Positions 59,501 through 64,000 of a DNA stretch of 64,000 nucleotides are shown one piece after another (position 1 is the first letter of the stretch; each line of letters starts with the position of its first letter). A model generated the notes under the pieces. That model searched no databases. It saw only the letters and a list, made by a program, of their open reading frames with translations, and had not been told where the DNA came from. The position numbers and the translations under genes are program-made. The stretch lies in NCBI GenBank assembly GCA_033065855.1, contig JAVXUO010001102.1:1-64000 (forward strand). Reading direction: 5' to 3'. Source of the DNA: Escallonia rubra (taxonomy: Eukaryota > Streptophyta > Magnoliopsida > Escalloniales > Escalloniaceae).

Positions 59501-62500
59501 GATTTTTTCATTCTTGACAAACTCAATGATATGGAGAAAGTTAATACTCTATTAGCACCTTTAATTTGCCAGCCAAAAAGGAAATTGTTGTATCATTTTA
59601 AAACTTCTCATCGCAGACTACTAGGTCGAGACAAAGCTTGTTCACTCAAATACTTGAAAATTTTAAAAAATTGAGGACAGGTTTACTCTAACAGGTAGAG
59701 AATTATGCAGTCCAAGGAGCAGTAAAAGTGCAGGCCCAAACAATGGAAATTGGAGGGATTTTATTTCAGCTTTAAGGCAGGATTTGGATGGTCCAAATGA
59801 GTGACCAAAGGCCCACATCCTGATATACATCGCCAGATATGGCATGGAACCATTGTTGGGCTTTTGGGCTGATTCTCTAATCTTCGCTTCAGCCATGTTC
59901 ATGTTGACATTTTTACAAGATTTTAGCTGTGCATATCCCTAAAATTGTGCAAGATATTTCCCATTATTCAAGGTGTTTGGTGTGCTGTAGCTTTCCCATA
60001 TAAACTTATGTACTAGCTTTCTCGAAAGCAATTCGAAGATAATAAGAAAATTTCAGTTTTTATTTGATGCGTGACTCATCATTCTGTTGGGTGTGATACT
60101 CAAGAAGTCTAGGTGCGATGCGTGGGTTATATACTCTTAGGTGTGATGCCTAGGATCCTCACTTCCTTCCCGCTGCATCCTGCATTAAGTACCTATAATC
60201 TAGTACAAGAATGGTGTTATCGATACTAGAAATGAAGTACATCAGAAGTTTTGTGATGGGAGTTTAAGCTTCAGAAGGAAAGATTAAGGCACAGAAAAAG
60301 ATGTTAGATAGTGAAAAAAGGCATGATTTTCATGGAAAAAAGGAGGCTCAGGATATCAAACATCAAAATTTGTAACTGAAGAGTGAAGAATATCCTCAAT
60401 TAATGGACGAGAGGTTTCCTATTTCCTGTTAGTGCATCCATCATCATATATAAGATATCATGAAGCAGTAAGTACTTTGTTGCCTTTTTCGATTCCAAGG
60501 TCAAAAAGCTTCAGCTTTCCGAGCATCATATGAGTAACCACTTTTGAACTACTGTCACCCTGTCAGATTACAAAATTTCGTCCTGCGTATATCGCTTCTT
60601 GGACATATTCTTGTGAAGTCATTCATTCCTTTTTATAACTGGAAGCCGGTTGACAAATTACGTGCTGGATCTTGTTTGTTGATCAGGTTTAGCTTCAACC
60701 TTAACATGTGCATAATAATGGTCTTTCATTCTCATGCAGAAAGAGCGGGAGTCACCAAAATACCAGAATTCACAATGTGTAAATGGAGACTCATATATAT
60801 TTAGTTGTTGTTTCATATAGTTAACAATATGATGGAATCTTGGAGACTTGCAACTATTTTCCTACCTATTTTGTTATTTTTCAGGAAGAGCAAGTAAGTA
60901 CATAGATTTTTTTTTTGCACTGGTCACGACGATATTGGTCACGTTATACGCTGAAGCTACATGGTTTGGTTCCCTTGTCATCTTTGACTTCTTTCTTGTT
61001 TCGCTTGACTACTGAAGGCTTGGTTTCCATAGTTCTTCCACTACATGCATGCACACTCATAATTACCGTCGAGTATTGTTAAGCATGATAACATTGTTGG
61101 GCCTATTATCTAACAGCTTAAGCTTTTAGAGTAGATGGTAACTAAACATGTTATCAGAGCTCTTTGTTGCGCAAGGTCATGGGTTTGATTCTTCCTGTTT
61201 GCATATCGATTCCCCTTTTCATAATAGTGCAGTTTGCCCTCTACTTATTTGTACACTTTGGTGGTGGTGTACCGTGATTTGTTTCACATTGAGTTTTCTT
61301 TCCACGTGCAATCTGGGGCTTGCACATGAGAGGGAGTGTTAAGCATTAAGCATGATATCATTGTTGGGCCCATTCTCTAACATTAAGAGCAGATGGTTAC
61401 CTAACAAGTATAGTTTTTCTATTCATGAAGCACTTCAGGAAGGATTACTTTATAGCTCAGTCCTTTTTCTAGATGTTAGACAGTATACGGTCTTACCAAC
61501 CCTAGCGTTTTGCAGGTATGTGAGACCACCTACTTTGCTGCTTTATCTTTAATTTGCCTTGCCACATATCTTTACAGGGTTTGGTCCTCGCTTTAGACAA
61601 TTCGGCTTTAGACGTTGATCAGGTTGACAATCTCATAAAGTTCTGTCCAACCAAAGAAGAAATGGATCTTCTCAAGGTCAGCAAACTTCGTTTTTAAAGT
61701 TTTGCAGATAAATTTCGGAGTCTTCTCGAATATGGTTTGAGTGCCAATAGTCTGTGGTGATCATATGCATGCAAGTTCCATAACCAGTTGTGAGATGCTC
61801 TTCAAGGTGTATAATCTGCTGCTTTCTATTAGACTTACGTTCGGCTGTATTATGTACCTACATCTTGATTTTTCAGAATTACAATGGTGACAAGGAGAAC
61901 CTAGGAAAATGCGAACAGGTTGGTGGATATGTCTTCACCCTCCACTTCCTTAGTTCCTATTTCATTTTATCCTTTGGGTAGAAAGGCTAGTGCCAGTACT
62001 AGGCGATGAATGAAACCTATGAGCAATTTATTGCACTGTTATCATTTCTCACTTAAAGGTTGTTTGACTGATCTTTACTTGTAAGTTGAACTTTTATAAA
62101 CATATGACTCTCAAGTCATTATTTCGTGAACTCGTTGATAAACATGGTTATAATGGTTTTCTGCAGTTTTTCTTGGAGTTGATGAAAGTGCCACGCGTAG
62201 AGTCCAAGCTAAGAGTGTTCTCCTTTAAAATAAAATTTTGTTCCCAGGTCAGACAATGCTGTTCCTCAGTATTTTGCGCTTCTCTTTATTGCTGTCATGC
62301 ATCTCATCTATCTCTCTCTCACTTGACCAGGTTGCTGACCTTAGAAGAAGTTTAAACGTTGTAAATTCTACATCTGAAGAGGCAAGACACCGTTCCCTTT
62401 TCATCTTCTTCTTTGAAAAAGTGTTCCCGCAAGATAATTGAGGCAAACCATTTTGACCTATTCTTTGTATCAGGTCAGGAATTCGGTTAAGTTGAAGAGA

Positions 62501-62555
62501 ATTATGCAAACTATACTTTCACTGGGTAACGCGTTGAATCATGGAACTGCAAGAG
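41597..62555 (+). CDS. Type II formin (PTEN-like domain, FH1, FH2), 3' end outside window
   Basis: Plant class II formin: nucleates and elongates actin filaments, with an N-terminal PTEN-like region that targets membranes. Exons: 41597-41669, 43679-44379, 44930-45151, 45263-47091, 47188-47317, 49706-49777, 61578-61676, 61877-61918, 62167-62247, 62331-62381, 62474-62555. They give 1127 codons with all phases consistent. The start MALFRKFFYRKPPDGLLEIS is the usual class II beginning. The phosphatase-like domain is residues about 20-190 with Cys126 in HCEFGGW. A C2-like region follows to about 390. The proline-rich FH1 (long P runs) lies at about 690-890. FH2 starts at KTSLKPYHWLKLTRAMQGSLW and runs through FCPTKEE, GDKENLGKCEQ and LGNALNHGTAR to the window edge. 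The intron after 62381 has a GC donor. Intron 6 (49778-61577) is 11.8 kb and packed with retroelements. Confidence 0.93.
42340..42735. repeat. Dispersed repeat, copy 2 (formin intron 1)
   Basis: Shorter copy of the repeat at 3790-4400, same orientation. It lacks about 200 bp of the middle and carries a G run at about 42368-42381. It keeps ttagttgcacaaagcg at the left and cctaacttgggatcgcaaaa at the right. The rest of intron 1 (41670-43678) shows nothing else. Confidence 0.75.
47318..49705. other. Formin intron 5 with a LINE remnant
   Basis: 2.4-kb intron. It contains a G-rich run (47757-47800). On the minus strand at about 48060-48560 there is a decayed LINE 3' coding region: HSQQETLAHLCLQGSTAK, a later stretch with WEIWNQRNK, and frames broken by stops. 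A T run near 48704-48740 follows in plus coordinates. The remainder is AT-rich with no other feature. Confidence 0.5.
50444..50682 (+). repeat. 5' LTR of the copia element
   Basis: Starts TGTTGGAAATTC and ends TTTTCCTCA. Internally repetitive: 'agctgtaaattagt' occurs twice in tandem, and a 'tcctagaatagc'-type segment three times. A TATA-like tgtataaagg lies near 50623-50632, so transcription probably starts within the last 40 bp. Confidence 0.95.
50683..50694 (+). other. tRNA-iMet primer-binding site of the copia element
   Basis: TGGTATCAGAGC directly follows the CA end of the 5' LTR; perfect match to the usual plant copia primer site. Confidence 0.95.
50960..55426 (+). CDS. Copia gag-pol polyprotein, 1488 residues
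   Basis: Single open frame in the order diagnostic of Ty1/copia: gag with the UBN2-type start YRLNGKNYMKWSQLVRTFLK, a CCHC zinc knuckle at residues 279-292, protease WVIDSGATDHM (catalytic Asp about 391), integrase with its HHCC zinc finger (about 529-565) and D-D-E residues in SDIWGP, TDNARDYF and NGVAERKN, reverse transcriptase (KARLVAKGYTQ; FDVKNAFLHGDLEEEIYM; YVDDIIVTGND at about 1171), and RNase H (TDADYAGSLTDRRSTSGYC; SSSEAEFRSM; LYCDNKSAI; HIEVD-like TKHVEVDRHF). It ends LADILTKGL and a short tail, and the stop overlaps the polypurine tract. Integration, priming and packaging roles follow from the family. No lesion is seen in any catalytic motif. Confidence 0.96.
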   Translation: MSSMSYTTERTPSAQSEEVTLNQTVGELQNIQSAYRLNGKNYMKWSQLVRTFLKGKGKLSHLLGTGPKKGDPRFDAWDEEDSMVMSWLWNSMLPEISDTFMFLPTSKEIWEAAQQTYSKVKDAARVFEIKSKISDTKQGDRSVTEYANLLKNLWQEMDHYRCIEMKCSDDAAVLKNFIEKDRTYDFLAGLNIEFDQVRIQILGKEELPSLNETISIINAEESRRGVMLYAQPVEESAMLGKIIDKNLKFNAEKASASHTVNSEAGRMESRPLSKDKMWCTYCKKPRHTKEQCWKLHGKPPSSHWNAGPRSEKLRSQVHMTQSREDMSHADVNSSGREENGFNKEDIGSLRSLLDSLEKSKGTCSLAQSGKLHSSYALSAYSSDFSNSWVIDSGATDHMTHSSHKFLTYHPCPSNRKIAIADGSLATVAGQGNIVLSPSITLKNVLHVPKLSTNLVSIHQLVKDLNCSVVFSRTSCVFQDQVTRRMIGHARVRHGLYYLELPSGQVNNGNNSPLSFLSSNPHSNKDRIWLHHLRLGHPSFSILSVMFPYLFKNVDANDFHCDVCEFAKHRRVSFPLSNKRTTVPFSLIHSDIWGPSRVTNISGARWFVSFIDDCTRVSWIYLLKQKSDVSNIFPIFHTMVKAQFNIGIKRLRTDNARDYFNQILSPYFLKEGIIHESSCVDTPQQNGVAERKNGHLLASVRALLFQKNVPKIFWGEAVLTAAHLINRIPSRVLDFKSPMEVLSQYFPDFNVSTKLDPKVFGCVSFVHVHSSGRSKLDPRAVKCVFIGYSPTQKGYKCYDPTTRKTYVSADVTFVEEESYFSSPYLQGDTSSMEDKDLFLREPSMLVKTSPVQTKSTPEVELISRGDSEAKPIESFPNLFEEPSRPINPTLTMPLKVYSRRIKPVINPVQVQETESSLGNEVSSLTGVPPTILDLDLPIATRKGVRKCTQHPLSNFLSFEKLSTSHKSFIAHLNTIAIPQTLSEALGKEEWKHAMRIEMEALEKNKTWELVELTTGKRPVGCKWVFTVKYKSDGSIERYKARLVAKGYTQAYGVDYQETFAPVAKMNTVRVLLSLAANYDWTLEQFDVKNAFLHGDLEEEIYMEVPPGFGINLGKNKVCRLRKALYGLKQSPRAWFGRFTKAMLNMKYKQSQGDHTLFIKHSASGGVTVLIVYVDDIIVTGNDSDEKEALRKYLANEFEIKDLGKLKYFLGIEVARSKEGIFVSQQKYVLDLLEETGKLGCRPSDTPIEPNHRLAEFMEGEPTDKGMYQRLVGKLIYLSHTRPDIAYAVSVVSQFMQNPKDVHLHAVYQILQYLKGSPGRGILFRKGTNMELEAYTDADYAGSLTDRRSTSGYCTFLGGNLVTWRSKKQPVVARSSSEAEFRSMAQGICELLWLKIILNDLKIKLETPMKLYCDNKSAINIAHNPVQHDRTKHVEVDRHFIKEKLESGLICTPYISTEGQLADILTKGLASSVFYRIVSKLGMENIYSPA
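55434..55672 (+). repeat. 3' LTR of the copia element
   Basis: Same 239-bp sequence as the 5' LTR by direct comparison. It is followed by the second TGGAT target copy. Confidence 0.95.
56090..57600 (+). pseudogene. Decayed Ty3/gypsy LTR end and gag in formin intron 6
   Basis: The frame 56685-57007 starts MAPNIDKSNLARAKVVDTRY in a gag-like context. About 80 bp upstream the sequence aatttttggcacgagcag resembles the tggcacg primer-site region of some plant gypsy elements. After a frameshift, 57150-57300 encodes MATDAQPIEEQVASLAKAV and DLQIAMLLSKL, a pattern seen in gypsy gag N-terminal regions. Stops and frameshifts are frequent. The boundaries are uncertain, and the upstream LTR is only inferred from position. 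Confidence 0.5.
57900..60187 (+). mobile_element. Old non-autonomous LTR element in formin intron 6
   Basis: Two diverged direct repeats, about 57900-58517 and 59690-60187, share in order atgcagtccaag, caggcccaa, ttttaaggcagga, atccctaaaatt, aattcgaagata or a variant, and a terminal ctgcatta. The left copy is followed at 58519 by ttggatatcagagc, a damaged initiator-Met primer site. The 1.2-kb interior has no recognisable gag or pol. The arrangement fits an old non-autonomous LTR retroelement. Exact ends and target duplication were not established. Confidence 0.6.
60188..61076. other. Formin intron 6 sequence, nothing recognised
   Basis: AT-rich intron sequence between two LTR elements. No exon or element could be supported. 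Confidence 0.5.
61077..61406 (+). mobile_element. TRIM (miniature LTR retrotransposon) in formin intron 6
   Basis: LTRs of about 72 and 70 bp at 61077-61148 and 61337-61406, both starting TGTTAAGCAT and ending CTAAACA or CTAACA. A primer site TGTTATCAGAGC (61149-61160, 11 of 12 to initiator Met) follows the first, and a purine tract tgagagggag (61327-61336) precedes the second. A perfect 5-bp target duplication AGTAT flanks it (61072-61076 and 61407-61411). The 176-bp interior has no coding capacity. All diagnostic parts of a TRIM are present in 330 bp. Confidence 0.92.
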
Positions 62556-64000
62556 GTGAGCACTATCTGTTCCTCCTCATGCATCGTCTATAGTCTTGGT
62601 ATGACATTTGAAGTTTTGGTGCATTTATTTACTGCCTTGGCGACTTATGGGGTAATAATATCACGCGAGGAAAATTGTATGCTTTTGTATAGGATTTATG
62701 TCTGGCTAGTACCTTCTTACCACTGGATTTTTCGTGGTATTGAACATTTGGGATGATAAATAGAACATGCAGAAAAGTTTCTGCTTTGGAGTTTGTCTGG
62801 CATATATTCTGTTACCGCAGATTTAGATAACGTTTTTCTCCAAAAACGTTTTAGATACCGGAAATTTCTGAAAGGGTAACAGTAAGATAAAAAGTAACAT
62901 AGAACTGACATAGCAATGAGAAGTTTATATGACTAAAAACGTGTGCCAACTTCATTTTAACGAAGTTCTGTGACATATGCTTCAAGACTGCAATGTAAAT
63001 AACTCTTTTGATTTCTTTTTATTTTTTTTCAGTGGGGGTGCGGGTGGGGGGAGGGATGGGAATGCTAGATGGAATTGTCAGATTGGCTTGGGGTTCTTTT
63101 TCCATATACCAACAATTGACATAAAAGTGAATCTTGTCCTCCGAAACATGTCAGCTTAGATGATCATAATTAAGAACTGATAATGATAATATAGTTACTA
63201 AGAACTGATCATGATAATATAGTTACTGCCTTTACTAGTATAGATATAATAAACAGCCTTTGGCCGGATAAGCATTATCCACTTTGAACCTAATAGTACA
63301 CCTGAATGCTCACTGATTCAGGATTGAACAGACCCTTCTCCACTTATGTTATTTTAACACTCCTCTAATTGATTGGCGTATCAGAAGTAGCAGTTTGACG
63401 CCATAAACTTTGTTCTGCGTAAGGTACGGTATGATTAGATAGAGCAGTATGAATATGTTAGATGGAAATCGAGCTAATAGAAACAGATCTACGTAGAACT
63501 TCAAGTTGGGTATAGGATGCTGTATTTAAGGGTAGGTTTATGGTTCGCCAGTTCGGAGAAGAGAGAAATGAAAAATATGGTTGTACCTACCAAAGCACAG
63601 CCCCAGCTGATTAATTAAATTCAAATAATGTCATTATTGGCAACGGGATTGCAGCTAACGAGGCAGACGTTTAGCTGTATGTGAAAAGACAGGAAGAAAC
63701 TCAAGTGTCACCCGGCATGCTATGCTCTTATACCCATGTACAACGCAAATATTATGACAACTGAAGCAACAACAGATCATACACAACGGTCTGCTTGTAT
63801 GGATAAAATGCCGAATGTCACTGGACATTGCCTATTAACCTTCAACTTGGTTTGTGGTTGATCAGATTATTGACCACGAGATGTATTCACAAAACTCTTC
63901 TCACTCTGAGTTCATCTGTTCAATGGAAAAGGAGAATTTTTCTTACAGTTTTCTTCCTCAAATTTTACGTCACTTGTACTACATCGGCCATCCTTTAAAG
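62556..64000. other. Formin intron 11 (continues past window)
   Basis: The donor at 62556 leaves a codon split after its first base. I searched the remaining 1.44 kb for the next FH2 exon and see none. A T/G-rich stretch lies near 63015-63060, and a 'gatcatgataatatagttact' type segment is repeated near 63181-63228 (split copies). Confidence 0.6.

Noticed and set aside
61149..61200. tRNA gene or SINE suggested by a 'tatcagagc' and a 'gtttgattc' word
   Set aside because: The first word is the TRIM primer site, and no cloverleaf can be drawn.
62556..64000. Next FH2 exon of the formin
   Set aside because: No reading frame matching the expected continuation of FH2 is present; the exon must lie beyond the window.

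Overview
This window is nuclear DNA from a flowering plant, most likely a eudicot with a large, repeat-rich genome. The evidence is GT-AG introns in two recognisable plant genes, a Pol IV/V-specific polymerase subunit, a plant type II formin, and nested Ty1/copia, Ty3/gypsy, LINE, TRIM and Mutator-type elements. I cannot name the species.

Layout. (1) 1-7475, + strand: the last five exons of the gene for the second-largest subunit of RNA polymerases IV and V (NRPD2/NRPE2). The 5' part lies outside the window. (2) 7571-36440: a gene-poor block of nested retroelements. It holds a minus-strand LINE split by a gypsy-type LTR; a solo LTR with 5-bp target-site duplications (14329-16536); a GCGCC-rich inverted-repeat element; two diverged LTRs joined end to end (about 18050-22374); a 3.6-kb solo LTR (24999-28584); and a defective minus-strand Ty3/gypsy element (28687-36035). 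The Ty3/gypsy element carries an internal nested fold-back sequence and ends in an inverted LTR fragment. (3) 37879-39274: a Mutator-like element with 250-bp terminal inverted repeats and a perfect 9-bp target duplication. It carries what looks like a captured BAG-domain gene fragment (Pack-MULE). (4) 41597 to beyond 62555, + strand: a type II formin gene (PTEN-like domain, proline-rich FH1, start of FH2), with eleven exons visible. Its 11.8-kb intron 6 contains an apparently intact copia element with identical LTRs, a decayed gypsy gag, a small non-autonomous LTR element and a 330-bp TRIM.

The two host genes are unrelated in function: NRPD2 acts in RNA-directed DNA methylation, and the formin in actin nucleation. 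NRPD2 belongs to the pathway that silences elements like those filling the rest of the window. The least expected observations are a conserved spliced reading frame that seems to lie wholly inside the gypsy-type LTRs, the nested fold-back sequence at 34397-34937, and the Pack-MULE capture.
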